From positions 1 to 36,377 of the forward strand of contig NZ_JMFO01000031.1 in the NCBI RefSeq assembly GCF_000714715.1: a stretch of DNA of 36,377 nucleotides, given 5' to 3'. Under the pieces are notes generated by a model. It did not search any database, was not told where the DNA came from, and was given only the letters and a program-made list of their open reading frames with translations. Of this stretch, positions 19,741 to 27,362 are shown piece after piece. The translations under genes and the position numbers were made by a program. Source of the DNA: Candidatus Magnetobacterium casense (GTDB lineage Bacteria > Nitrospirota > Thermodesulfovibrionia > Thermodesulfovibrionales > Magnetobacteriaceae). How positions within the stretch are numbered: position 1 is the stretch's first letter; each line of letters begins with the position of its first letter.

Positions 19741-20003
19741 GCTTGAAGTTTGTTGACAACGTAAAGGCTGATGTGACCTCTGACATAGTCTACATGATGT
19801 GCCCGATGCACCTGCTGAAACTGGAGGAACACATCAACGAACTCGACAACGGACAGATACTGGAACTGCTGACCGATTATGATGGGGCATTGGAGGACGT
19901 CCCGGCCTGGTGCGACAAGACCGGTAACGAGTTTGTAGGCATAGACGAGGCCGAAGATTACTACAAAATATACATAAGAAAAACACGCAAGACGGTAAGT
20001 TAG
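19737..20003 (+). CDS. TusA/SirA-like sulfur-carrier protein
   Basis: An 88-aa protein resembling the TusA family. A strand leads to a CP-x motif ('YMMCPMHLLKLEEHINEL', Cys22), then a helix and a second strand-helix half with 'GALEDVPAWCDKTGNEFVGI' and 'DYYKIYIRK'. TusA proteins pass persulfide sulfur from a desulfurase through the Cys of the CPxP motif; here the motif is C-P-M-H. It overlaps iscR by four bases and lies 17 bases before the iscS-like gene, so it is in the Fe-S operon and may carry sulfur to or from its products. That role is inferred from family and position. Confidence 0.82.
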   Translation: MSLKFVDNVKADVTSDIVYMMCPMHLLKLEEHINELDNGQILELLTDYDGALEDVPAWCDKTGNEFVGIDEAEDYYKIYIRKTRKTVS

Positions 20004-20020
20004 TACGTGGAGGTTTTACT

Positions 20021-21205
20021 ATGAGATACTTCGATCATGTTGCAACCAACCCCCTGTTGCCGGAGGTGTTGGATGTGATGATGCCATACTTCAAGGAGCA
20101 GTTTGGCAATCCGTTAAGCCCCTACGACCTTGGCATATCGGCCAAGGCGGCCATCGATGATGCCAGGGCACAGGTAGCAGCCCTCATCAACGCAAAGGCG
20201 GCAGAGGTCGTATTTACATCCAGCGGTGCGGAGTCAAACAACTTTGCCCTCAAGGGCATAGCGCTGGCAAAACAGCAATCGGGCAACCACATAATAACGT
20301 CAAAGGCCGAGCACCACTCAATCCTCAACACGGCACGGTCGCTGGAAAAACTCGGCTTCGTCGTGACCTACGTCGCCGTGGACAAGTATGGCCTGGTAGA
20401 CCCCCAAGACGTAAAAAAGGCCATAACAAAGGATACGACCATTATATCGGTCACATATGCCTCAAGCGAAGTGGGTAGCATAGAGCCAATCAAGGAGATA
20501 GCCGCAGTTGCTAAGGCACACAATGTGACGTTTCACGTTGACGGCGTTGCCGCCGTCGGGGCGATCCCCGTTGATGTGGCAGACCTTGGAGTTGACCTGT
20601 TGAGTCTGACGGCGCACCAGTTCTATGGCCCCAAGGGTGCCGGGGCGCTGTACATCAGAGGTGGACAGCGAATACTACCGCTGATCTACGGCGGTATACA
20701 GGAAAACGGTCGTCGTGCCGGTACGGAGAACGTCCCTGCCATCGTGGGTATGGGCAAGGCGGCAGAGTTGACCAGGAGAGACCTTGCCGGTCGTATCACG
20801 CACGTCACGAGGCTCAGGGACAAACTCATCGATGTTATCGGCAAGATCGACGGCGTTCATCTGACGGGACATCCTGACAACAGGCTACCCGGACATGCGA
20901 GCTTTGTTGTTGAATACATCGAGGGAGAGGCGATGCTGTTGATGCTCCAGGGCAAAGAGATCGTTGCAGCCAGTGGTTCGGCCTGTACGTCCAAGGCGCT
21001 GAAGGCCTCTCCGGTGTTGATTGCCATGGGGGTGCCACCGAGCATGACGCATGGGTCGATTGTATTTTCCTTTGGCGTTGGCAATACGGAGGAAGACGTC
21101 GATGCCATCAACGAGGAGCTGCCAAGGATCATAGCCAGGCTCAGAGAGATATCACCTTTTGGAAGGAACGGGTGGGGACAATCAGAACCGGAGGCTACAC
21201 AATGA
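20021..21205 (+). CDS. IscS/NifS homologue lacking the PLP-binding lysine
   Basis: A 394-aa aminotransferase class V protein of the cysteine desulfurase family, by overall sequence and by 'FTSSGAESNNFALKG', 'FHVDGVAAVG' and 'FYGPKGAGALYIR'. The residue that should form the Schiff base with PLP (the Lys of the S/G-H-K motif) is Gln200 ('SLTAHQFYGPKG', codon CAG at 20618). The positions equivalent to E. coli Thr76 and Gln183 are Ala70 and Ala177. The mobile-loop Cys is kept (Cys322 in 'ASGSACTSKAL'), as are His98 and Asp174. It may therefore not be a PLP enzyme, although it could still present a Cys to IscU. The IscS of Archaeoglobus fulgidus is a known comparable case, with Asp at this position. 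The start has a GTGGAGG site. iscU follows 91 bases later. Confidence 0.9.
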   Translation: MRYFDHVATNPLLPEVLDVMMPYFKEQFGNPLSPYDLGISAKAAIDDARAQVAALINAKAAEVVFTSSGAESNNFALKGIALAKQQSGNHIITSKAEHHSILNTARSLEKLGFVVTYVAVDKYGLVDPQDVKKAITKDTTIISVTYASSEVGSIEPIKEIAAVAKAHNVTFHVDGVAAVGAIPVDVADLGVDLLSLTAHQFYGPKGAGALYIRGGQRILPLIYGGIQENGRRAGTENVPAIVGMGKAAELTRRDLAGRITHVTRLRDKLIDVIGKIDGVHLTGHPDNRLPGHASFVVEYIEGEAMLLMLQGKEIVAASGSACTSKALKASPVLIAMGVPPSMTHGSIVFSFGVGNTEEDVDAINEELPRIIARLREISPFGRNGWGQSEPEATQ

Positions 21206-21296
21206 CCGCAGTAAGCGGCACCGATCAGTGCAACCGGCGATATATGCCCAGCCTGTGGAGATTAAACAAGACAAGCGCTTCAGTGGAGGTGAATTT

Positions 21297-21680
21297 ATGT
21301 ATAGCAAGAAGTTAATGGATCACTTTACGAATCCGCGCAACGTTGGTGAGATACCCGATGCCGATGGTGTAGGGATGGAGGGTAATCCCACGTGTGGGGA
21401 TGCCATGAAGTTGTTCATAAAGATTGAGGATGACCGGATAGTGGACGCCAAGTTTCAGACATTTGGTTGTGGAGCGGCCATAGCGGTATCGAGTATGATA
21501 ACGGAGATGGCCAAGGGCAAGACGCTGACAGAGGCACTGGCCATCACGAAGGAGTCTGTGGCCGATGCGCTGGATGGTCTGCCGCCACAGAAGATGCACT
21601 GCTCAAACCTCGGCGCAGATGCCCTCAGAAAGGCCATCGAAGACTACAGAAGCAAGCTGACACAAGCCGACACAACATAA
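21297..21680 (+). CDS. iscU: Fe-S cluster scaffold protein IscU
   Basis: IscU is the scaffold on which [2Fe-2S] and [4Fe-4S] clusters are built. The 127-aa product has the three ligand cysteines in order: 'GNPTCGD' (Cys33, Asp35), 'FGCGAAIAVSS' (Cys58) and 'KMHCSNLGADAL' (His101, Cys102). The ATG at 21297 follows a strong GTGGAGGTGA site, which decides the start; an open frame extending upstream into the end of iscS is not used. It is last in the iscR-tusA-like-iscS-like operon. All IscU active residues are present although its partner IscS lacks the PLP lysine. Confidence 0.95.
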   Translation: MYSKKLMDHFTNPRNVGEIPDADGVGMEGNPTCGDAMKLFIKIEDDRIVDAKFQTFGCGAAIAVSSMITEMAKGKTLTEALAITKESVADALDGLPPQKMHCSNLGADALRKAIEDYRSKLTQADTT

Positions 21681-21702
21681 AAGATACGCTTCTTTTTCGC
21701 TC

Positions 21703-21782
21703 CATGAGGGGTCAGCGCCCCCGGCTCAATGCGCTCCTGGCCCCTTCAGAACCCCTGCAAGGGGCTGGCTCCTTTTGTGGCA
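21703..21782 (-). repeat. Double-hairpin repeat, divergent copy E
   Basis: On the minus strand it reads 'GGAGCCAGCCCCTTGCAGGG', then 'GTTCTGAAGGGG' and a GC-rich palindromic stretch. It shares the CCCCTTGCAGGGG-TTCT-AAGGGG core with copy A but is otherwise diverged. It lies between iscU and gspH. Confidence 0.5.
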
Positions 21783-21800
21783 AGATAGCGATTATGTTTG

Positions 21801-21830
21801 TTGCCTAAAACGGTGCCGTTTGGTTAAAAT
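21801..21830 (+). promoter_or_regulatory. Candidate gspH promoter
   Basis: TTGCCT (21801-21806), an 18-base spacer and TAAAAT (21825-21830). The predicted start point (about 21837) is next to the ATG at 21838, and there is no Shine-Dalgarno sequence, so the message may be leaderless. Confidence 0.4.
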
Positions 21831-21837
21831 ATAACCC

Positions 21838-22278
21838 ATGCGACAGGTGCTTAACCGGCGTGGATTTACGCTTATCGAAATCATAGTTGTCCTGTTGCTG
21901 ATGATGATCATCATGGCGGTGGTGGCTGTTGGTTTTACACACTCCTCGCCAACGGCCAAGCTGCGGGCTGCCGTCAGGGAACTGGCCGCCACAATGCGGT
22001 ACATGAAAAACATGGCGCAACTCAAAGGGCAGGAGCAAATACTCACCGTGGATATGGACAGCGGGCTTATCGTGTATAAAAACAGAACCAAGACACTCCC
22101 AAAGGGCGTGAGCATAGCCATCAACGACCCCAATGAGGGGGAACTCACACGCGGTAAATGGACAGTCACATTTTATGCCGAAGGTGGCTCCACAGGTGGC
22201 GAAATCAAGCTGTTCAACCAAAAACACTCGTTCCTCGTAACCATAGACCCCGTCGTGGGCAGCGTCATAAGCAAGTAG
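21838..22278 (+). CDS. gspH: Type II secretion minor pseudopilin (GspH type)
   Basis: A 146-aa protein with a class III prepilin signal, RRG-FTLIEI: cleavage after Gly, Phe at +1, Glu at +5. A long hydrophobic helix follows ('IIVVLLLMMIIMAVVAVGF'), then a GspH-like globular part ('LRAAVRELAATMRYMKNMAQ', 'GKWTVTFYAEGGSTGGEIKL'). The C-terminus 'FLVTIDPVVGSV' is typical of GspH. It would sit at the tip of the type II secretion pseudopilus. It stands alone here, 7 kb from gspC-gspD and on the other strand. Confidence 0.82.
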   Translation: MRQVLNRRGFTLIEIIVVLLLMMIIMAVVAVGFTHSSPTAKLRAAVRELAATMRYMKNMAQLKGQEQILTVDMDSGLIVYKNRTKTLPKGVSIAINDPNEGELTRGKWTVTFYAEGGSTGGEIKLFNQKHSFLVTIDPVVGSVISK

Positions 22279-22313
22279 ACAAGGGCACGGATGGCATTTT
22301 GCGCCCATATGTG

Positions 22314-22366
22314 CCTACCCCTGGCTCGAACAGGGGTCATTGCTGCGCAAGCAGGAATCCATTAGC
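22314..22366. repeat. Palindromic intergenic repeat (TTCCTGC family)
   Basis: CCCCTGGCTCGAACAGGGG is followed by TCATTGCTGCGCAAGCAGGAATCCA. The same two blocks occur inside the MITE-like element at 1600-1710. Palindromes of the form ATTCCTGC-n4-GCAGGAAT are common intergenic repeats in many genomes. It lies between gspH and a hypothetical gene. Confidence 0.65.
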
Positions 22367-22511
22367 CACTACTTTCTTATGCATCCTTTTACACTTGCGT
22401 TTTTTACACTTAGGAGTATAGAATAAGCGTGTATGTATAAAAAGCTTGAAGTTGTATAATCTGCTCAAGGGCAAAATCGGCAGAAGAGGGCACTGGAGGA
22501 TTAATTAATTT

Positions 22512-22934
22512 ATGCAGTGGCAATTTACACCTTATCAGGTGCTTAACGGAGATGTCCCATACGGTATACAAGACTATAAGAATGACCTGAGGGCAGAGAT
22601 CAGGGGGACGTTGGCCAGTCTGGGTATGGATGAGCATACGATGGACTTCTATTGCGATTTCGTGTACATGCTGTTTTGCTGGCGAGCAACAAATCAACCC
22701 ATACACACCTATAAAGCACTCCTGCAGGAGAAGCTCCCCGATGACTCCCCCGTCAAGGCCAGTATGACAGACGATGCCTTTTTGTACAGCCTGGAATCCG
22801 ATAACATGGAGTTTATCGATATGCTGCGGGTGATCATAACCAATATCACCCTGAAACATATACAGACAGGGCTATCCATAGAGGATGCCGCAAGGGCAGT
22901 GCATAACGAAATAGGCTTCTTCCGCCAACTGTAA
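22512..22934 (+). CDS. Hypothetical protein, unrecognised
   Basis: A 140-aa acidic, probably cytoplasmic, helical protein with no signal peptide or membrane segment. It starts MQWQFTPYQVLNGDVPYGIQ. A GGAGG lies 12 bases before the ATG, a rather long spacing, and a TATAAT at 22455-22460 may be its -10. Residues such as 'LAEIRGTLASLG' (approximate) and 'DFYCDFVYMLFCWRATNQP' show no motif I know. It has its own upstream region after a palindromic repeat and converges with the HD-GYP gene. Codon use looks normal for the window, so I judge it a real gene of unknown function. Confidence 0.7.
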   Translation: MQWQFTPYQVLNGDVPYGIQDYKNDLRAEIRGTLASLGMDEHTMDFYCDFVYMLFCWRATNQPIHTYKALLQEKLPDDSPVKASMTDDAFLYSLESDNMEFIDMLRVIITNITLKHIQTGLSIEDAARAVHNEIGFFRQL

Positions 22935-22959
22935 CTGCACCAGAGAGACCTTAACGCAG

Positions 22960-24039
22960 CTATAACTGGTGGGTGTTGAAGATGTCGTCAAACATTGTGG
23001 TTATTTGCTTAAATGCCCTCAGCACGTGCGGGTCGAAGTGTGAAGGCTGGGTTCTGCCGTCGCCGACGGTGATTATTTCAACGGTATCATCGTGTGTGAG
23101 GGCGGGTTTGTAGGGGCGTTTGCTCCGGAGAGCGTCGTACTGGTCGCAGATGATGGTTATCCTGGACTCAATGGCAATGTTGCCGACTCGCAGACCGTAC
23201 GGATAACCGGAGCCATCCCATCGCTCGTGGTGACCCTGCGCAATGCTCTGGGCCATCTGCAACTTAGGAAACGATGACCCCGACAGGATATTGGCCCCTA
23301 TGGTGGTATGCGTCTTCATGACCTGGAATTCCTCCGGGGTTAGCGTCGATGGCTTGAGGAGGATGCTGTCGGGTATACCTATCTTGCCGATATCGTGCAG
23401 GGGACTGGCAAAGCGGATGGCACAGATAAAATCCTCAGACATACCAAGCTCATGTGCCAGGACTTCGGCGTACTTGCCTATGCGAAGGATGTGAGAGCCT
23501 GTGTCCTCGTCCCTGTACTCGGCGGTCACGGTCAGGCGGTTGACGATGTCGTTGCTGAGGCTTGTCACCTTCTCCAGGGCATCGGATAACTGCTTGGTTC
23601 TCTGTTTGACGGTGTCCTCGAGTCTGCGCTTGTAGTCCTTCTCCATGCGCAGGAGTCGGGCATATCTGACGGCCTTCTCCACGCTGTAGAACAACTGTTC
23701 ATACCTGTAGGGCTTGATTATAAAGTCATACGCCCCCTTTTTGATAGCATCGATGACCACGTCAATCTCCGCAAAGGCGGTCATCAATATCACCGGGATG
23801 TCGGGATAACTACCGTGCAGGCGGTCCAACAACCCAACCCCTGATATTCCGGGCATCTTTATGTCCGTCAAGACTACATCCAATACATCGCTATATCCAC
23901 TTACAAGTTCGAGTGCCTCCATAGCGCTGGAACACGTCATTACGTCATAGCCGTTTTCTCGTAATAGTATGGACAATGACTCACGGACAAAGGGGTCGTC
24001 GTCCGTGACGAGGATGTGAGCCTTACCTTGATCAATCAT
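22960..24039 (-). CDS. Response regulator with HD-GYP domain
   Basis: A 359-aa two-domain protein. The receiver domain (about 8-125) has acidic 'TDDD', acceptor Asp in 'VVLTDIKMPG', Thr in 'ILMTAF' and Lys in 'FIIKPYRY'. A coiled coil (about 130-165) leads to an HD-GYP domain with 'RDEDTGSHILRI', 'LHDIGKIGIPD', 'MKTHTTIGANIL', 'HHERWDGSGYP' and 'ICDQYDALRSKRPYK'. All metal-binding residues appear intact, so it should hydrolyse cyclic di-GMP under phosphorylation control. The partner kinase is not adjacent; the nearest ones are at 25668-29033. A plain ATG at 24039 with a weak GGGAAG site is the start. Confidence 0.94.
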   Translation of the reverse strand: MIDQGKAHILVTDDDPFVRESLSILLRENGYDVMTCSSAMEALELVSGYSDVLDVVLTDIKMPGISGVGLLDRLHGSYPDIPVILMTAFAEIDVVIDAIKKGAYDFIIKPYRYEQLFYSVEKAVRYARLLRMEKDYKRRLEDTVKQRTKQLSDALEKVTSLSNDIVNRLTVTAEYRDEDTGSHILRIGKYAEVLAHELGMSEDFICAIRFASPLHDIGKIGIPDSILLKPSTLTPEEFQVMKTHTTIGANILSGSSFPKLQMAQSIAQGHHERWDGSGYPYGLRVGNIAIESRITIICDQYDALRSKRPYKPALTHDDTVEIITVGDGRTQPSHFDPHVLRAFKQITTMFDDIFNTHQL

Positions 24040-24123
24040 AGCCGGCTTCCCGCAAAAAATTTATAAAAGCGTCTCCTTGGGACGTCATGCAGACAAATGA
24101 ACGTTATAAATATCAGAGCAACC

Positions 24124-24315
24124 CTACGCGACGAGAGAGATTGCGTGTACCGGACAATTTTCCTCAGCAGCCTCACAGCAGTTGGCATACTCACAGGCAT
24201 CGGGGTCAATCACCTGAGACTTGCCAATACCCTCATCAACAAAAAATACAGCCGGACATAACTCCTGACACCTGCCACAACCAATGCATACGACCTCATC
24301 TACAAATACGTCCAT
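24124..24315 (-). CDS. Ferredoxin, single [4Fe-4S]
   Basis: A 63-aa ferredoxin. Cluster ligands are C10-x2-C13-x2-C16 ('VCIGCGRCQELCP') and C54 in 'NCPVHAI'. Additional Cys at 20, 41, 46 and 47 could form a disulfide, as in some monocluster ferredoxins. Its ATG overlaps the purS stop by one base (TAATG), indicating translational coupling. The electron partner is unknown. Confidence 0.92.
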   Translation of the reverse strand: MDVFVDEVVCIGCGRCQELCPAVFFVDEGIGKSQVIDPDACEYANCCEAAEENCPVHAISLVA

Positions 24316-24560
24316 TAACCCACAACCTCAAAACGAAACTCCTCAATTACGGTATTGACCAGGAGCTTTTGACACATGTCCCCGACCCGCTCTTTCAGGT
24401 TATCCGTTGCCGTTGCATTGTCCATGTACAGTTCTATCATTTTTCCAACCTTTACATCGGTTACCTCTGCAAATCCGAGGTTACGCAATCCACCTGAGAC
24501 GGCCTTTCCCTGGGGGTCCAGCACGCTGTCCTTGAGCCTTACATATACCACTACCTTCAT
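24315..24560 (-). CDS. purS: Phosphoribosylformylglycinamidine synthase subunit PurS
   Basis: PurS is the small subunit that joins PurQ and PurL in the fourth step of purine synthesis. The 81-aa product begins MKVVVYVRLKDSVLDPQGKA and has the family core 'ALRNLGF'-like 'GGLRNLGFAEVTDVKVGK' and a C-terminal 'LVNTVIEEFRFEV'. The ATG at 24560 gives the usual family length; the TTG at 24575 is unlikely. purQ and purL are not adjacent. It sits between zapA and a ferredoxin gene, which is an uncommon setting. Confidence 0.9.
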   Translation of the reverse strand: MKVVVYVRLKDSVLDPQGKAVSGGLRNLGFAEVTDVKVGKMIELYMDNATATDNLKERVGDMCQKLLVNTVIEEFRFEVVG

Positions 24561-24615
24561 CAGCCTATGTGTCAACCTGCCTTATTATATATCGTTGAGA
24601 TACGAAATTCTTTTT

Positions 24616-24882
24616 TTAGTCGAGCAACTTGCTGAGGTCTTCAGCGCTCGTCTCTATGTTTTTTGTTAATGCTTCATGCGCCTCTTTCAATTTAAACAGC
24701 TCATCAGCTATGCCCAGGGCCGCCAGGATGGCAGTCTTTGTCTGGTTTGCCATTGGCGCAGAGCGCTGTATATCTTGCAGCTTCTTATCCACGTACACAG
24801 CAAGCGCCCTTATATATTCCTCCGGCTCCTCACCCTTGAGTATATATTTCTGACCAAGTATATAGACCTCTGCACTTGCCAT
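24616..24882 (-). CDS. zapA: Cell division protein ZapA
   Basis: ZapA bundles FtsZ filaments at the division ring. The 88-aa protein has the family features: an N-terminal strand pair ('AEVYILGQKYILKGEEPEEY'), a helix with 'VDKKLQDI' and a C-terminal coiled coil with 'ILAALGIADELFKL'. It follows the zapB-like gene by four bases. I looked for 6S RNA, which often lies beside zapA, but the 55-base gap after it is too short. Confidence 0.9.
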   Translation of the reverse strand: MASAEVYILGQKYILKGEEPEEYIRALAVYVDKKLQDIQRSAPMANQTKTAILAALGIADELFKLKEAHEALTKNIETSAEDLSKLLD

Positions 24883-24886
24883 CTTA

Positions 24887-25147
24887 TTAAATCTCTATCT
24901 TGTCAAGCTCACTTAATATGGCCTCTATCTGCTCGGCTACCGAGTTTCTCTCTCCCAGCATCCTCTCTATTTCGGTGTTTTTGGCATTGAGTTCGCTCTT
25001 AAGCGCCGCAATCTCCTGGTCCTTGGCCGCAACGACGCCGCCTGAGTCGTCAACCCTCCGTTGCAGGGCATCCCTGTCATGCTTTAACGCCTTTACCCGC
25101 TCGACTATGGCCGATATCTTTTCCTCAAGCTCCTTTATTTTTTCCAC
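24887..25147 (-). CDS. zapB: ZapB-like coiled-coil protein
   Basis: An 86-aa protein that is nearly all coiled coil ('LEEKISAIVERVKALKHDRD', 'IAALKSELNAKNTEIERML'). It has no other motif. Small coiled-coil proteins of this type next to zapA are usually ZapB, a division-site partner of ZapA. The call depends on length, composition and position, since coiled coils are poor identifiers. Confidence 0.7.
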   Translation of the reverse strand: MEKIKELEEKISAIVERVKALKHDRDALQRRVDDSGGVVAAKDQEIAALKSELNAKNTEIERMLGERNSVAEQIEAILSELDKIEI

Positions 25148-25245
25148 AACAATAACCCTCCAGCTTTTCTTTCATTATGCAGCAATCTCATAAATCTATA
25201 TAACTATACATCAATCATAACAAATTTATCAACTGCTTGTCCATG

Positions 25246-25270
25246 CCGGGGCGGCTCCGCCCCCCTTGCG
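25246..25270. repeat. Partial double-hairpin repeat, copy F
   Basis: Only the GGGGCGGCTCCGCCCCCCTTG hairpin is present, about 100 bases upstream of zapB and about 25 bases past the end of the response-regulator gene on the minus strand. It may serve as a transcription end for the signalling operon. Confidence 0.55.
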
Positions 25271-25294
25271 AGTATGGTTGGTGGAACTTTAGTG

Positions 25295-25666
25295 CTACTT
25301 ACTGAGACACTTAAAGAGTGCTGTCAGCAAGACTTCCCTGATGACGGGTTTTATTATATTTACACATGCCCTTTTGCTCTTGTGTTCATCGTCATTATAC
25401 CCAGTTGTAATAATTATACACTGGGTTGGGTCTAACTCGAATATCTTCTCTATCATTTTCAATCCGTTCATTATTGGCATCTCTATATCCGTTATTACGA
25501 TGTCATAAGCACCAGGGGAGTATAAGTTTAACCCCTGTCGTCCATTTTCGGCCTCCGTAACTACCTTGAACCTGCGCCTGAGAAATTGCGCGATATTGGT
25601 TCGGATGATCTCATCATCCTCGACGTATAATAGACTCTTGTCCTTAAAAAGCTGATCTCTGTCCAT
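25295..25666 (-). CDS. Single-domain response regulator
   Basis: A 123-aa receiver domain with no output domain. It has the acidic pair 'VEDDE', acceptor Asp in 'IVITDIEMP', Thr in 'IIITTGY' and Lys in 'NIIKPV'. The segment between Thr and Lys ('NDDEHKSKRACVN') is about four residues shorter than usual, so helix 4, the common signalling face, is shortened. The ATG comes one base after the stop of the upstream kinase gene, so they are co-transcribed and probably a cognate pair. It would signal by protein contact, as CheY-like proteins do. Confidence 0.9.
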   Translation of the reverse strand: MDRDQLFKDKSLLYVEDDEIIRTNIAQFLRRRFKVVTEAENGRQGLNLYSPGAYDIVITDIEMPIMNGLKMIEKIFELDPTQCIIITTGYNDDEHKSKRACVNIIKPVIREVLLTALFKCLSK

Positions 25667-25667
25667 G

Positions 25668-27296
25668 CTATATCTCTATTATAAACTCTGCCCCTGTGCC
25701 TGTATTTTGAGCCGTTATGCTACCGTTGAGGTTTTTCTCTATCATGACCCTTGCCATGTATAAACCAAGCCCCACCCCCCTGGACTTGTGCTTTGTCGTA
25801 AAATACGGATCAAATATCCTGAACTTTATATCCTCTCTCATGCCGCCACCATTGTCGGTGATAGAGAGCCTTGTCTTGCCATTGTGTGTGTTTCTGCAGG
25901 CGAGTATTTTTATGTGACCATCTTTTATATCTCTTTCGTCAAAGACGTCCTTTATGTTGTTAATGATGTTGAGGATTACCCTTGAAAACTCATTGAAGTA
26001 GCCTTCTATCTCAAGGTTTTTTTCTATGTCTACCTCTATCGTCACACTCTTTGAGCTAAAGTAGTCGTTTAGGAGCAGCAGAGTTTTTTCCACGCACTCA
26101 TGGACTCTGAACAGGGTTTTTTCCTTATCCCTGTGGTAGAAACTGCTGAAATTGTCGATGGTCTTTGACAGATAGATAAGCTCTTCAACGATTTTCTTAG
26201 TCGAGTCGTGAAAGAAGTCTTCATCGAGTTCTTTATAGTCAAAGGCGTCCTCGACATTCTGCACAATAGCCCCGATTGCGCTCAGAGGCTGCCTCCAGTG
26301 ATGTGCAATGCTTATCATCAGCTCGCTTATTGCCAACTGCCTGCTCTGCTCAACCACTAACTGGTTCTGAATCTTCAACTCCTCCTCGATCTGCTTACGT
26401 CTGGTTATGTCTCTGATTATGGCGGTAAAGTATAGCTTTTCCCCTATGGTCCATTTGGTCAGAGATAGCTCTATCGGGAACTCAATGCCATCCTTTCTTA
26501 ATGCCGTCAGGTCTAATATTTTGCCGACGTGTTTTGATATCCCCGTCCTGTTTACTCGCAGGATGCCTTCTCTGTGGGCGTCACGATAATGTTGAGGGAT
26601 TATGATCGTGACGGGAGTGCCCAGGGCCTCCTGTTCGGTGTATCCAAACATATCCTCTGCCGCTTTGTTCCACGTTGTGATCCTGTCCTCGCTGTCTATT
26701 GACACTATGGCATCGCCGGCTGCTTCGACCACGTTTCGGAAACGCTGTTCGCTGTCTTGCAAACGCTGAAGGGTCTGACTGTTGTGTAGGGCAATGGCCA
26801 CAAATTCACCAAAGGCCGTTGCTATATGCAGGTCATCGTCGTCAAAGTCGCTTGGTTTGTTGGCCAGACCTATCAACCCCACGGTCTTGCCCTCTAACAC
26901 CAAAGGGGCAAACAGGACGTTGTCCAAGGGCACATGTCCCTGGGGCAGATAGTCCCACCACTTGCTGGTTGTAAATTTGTTCTCACACACCGCCTTACCG
27001 GTGCGGTAAGCCGTCTCGCGGAGCCCCCGTATGGGCATTGGCAGTGAAGGGTCAACTATACATTGCCTCCCGCCCGGATCAAGAAACAGCACCTCGTTTT
27101 CATCACCAGTCGCACTTAAAAGCGCAACATAACCGCTTGTTGCTCCAGTCATTTCCTTGCACTTATCAAAGATAGCTCGGGCAACTTTCTCAAATTTCTT
27201 ATATCTCAGAACGGCGCGTGCACCCTCCAGAAGGGCTGTCATCTCACGTTCCCTGCGTGTTTTACCTACGCCTTCGCTGACTGTGTCTTCTGTCAT
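25668..27296 (-). CDS. Sensor histidine kinase, GAF-PAS-HisKA-HATPase
   Basis: A 542-aa cytoplasmic kinase. It has a GAF domain (about 25-175, ending 'GLIGLANKPSDFDDDDLHIA'), a PAS domain with PAC (about 180-300, 'RFRNVVEAAGDAIVSIDSED'...'YFTAIIRDITRRKQ'), and an H box 'SIAHHWRQPLSAIGAI' with intact His. The HATPase domain has N box 'LNIINNIKDVF', G1 'ITDNGGGM', F 'FDPYFTTK' and G2 'GVGLGLYMARVMIEKNL'. The H-box style (HHWRQPL) is shared with the next kinase upstream, suggesting duplication. It likely phosphorylates the adjacent single-domain regulator. Confidence 0.93.
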   Translation of the reverse strand: MTEDTVSEGVGKTRREREMTALLEGARAVLRYKKFEKVARAIFDKCKEMTGATSGYVALLSATGDENEVLFLDPGGRQCIVDPSLPMPIRGLRETAYRTGKAVCENKFTTSKWWDYLPQGHVPLDNVLFAPLVLEGKTVGLIGLANKPSDFDDDDLHIATAFGEFVAIALHNSQTLQRLQDSEQRFRNVVEAAGDAIVSIDSEDRITTWNKAAEDMFGYTEQEALGTPVTIIIPQHYRDAHREGILRVNRTGISKHVGKILDLTALRKDGIEFPIELSLTKWTIGEKLYFTAIIRDITRRKQIEEELKIQNQLVVEQSRQLAISELMISIAHHWRQPLSAIGAIVQNVEDAFDYKELDEDFFHDSTKKIVEELIYLSKTIDNFSSFYHRDKEKTLFRVHECVEKTLLLLNDYFSSKSVTIEVDIEKNLEIEGYFNEFSRVILNIINNIKDVFDERDIKDGHIKILACRNTHNGKTRLSITDNGGGMREDIKFRIFDPYFTTKHKSRGVGLGLYMARVMIEKNLNGSITAQNTGTGAEFIIEI

Positions 27297-27362
27297 ATTG
27301 TTTATATTTTAGCCTATTGCATAAATTTATTGTAATCTTTTTTCTGAGAAAAGAACACCGTG

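Noticed and set aside
21159..21296. Upstream extension of iscU
   Set aside because: The frame is open but overlaps iscS; the GTGGAGGTGA site and family alignment fix the start at 21297.
24561..24615. 6S RNA next to zapA
   Set aside because: The gap after zapA is about 55 bases, too short for a 6S RNA, and no such fold was seen elsewhere nearby.
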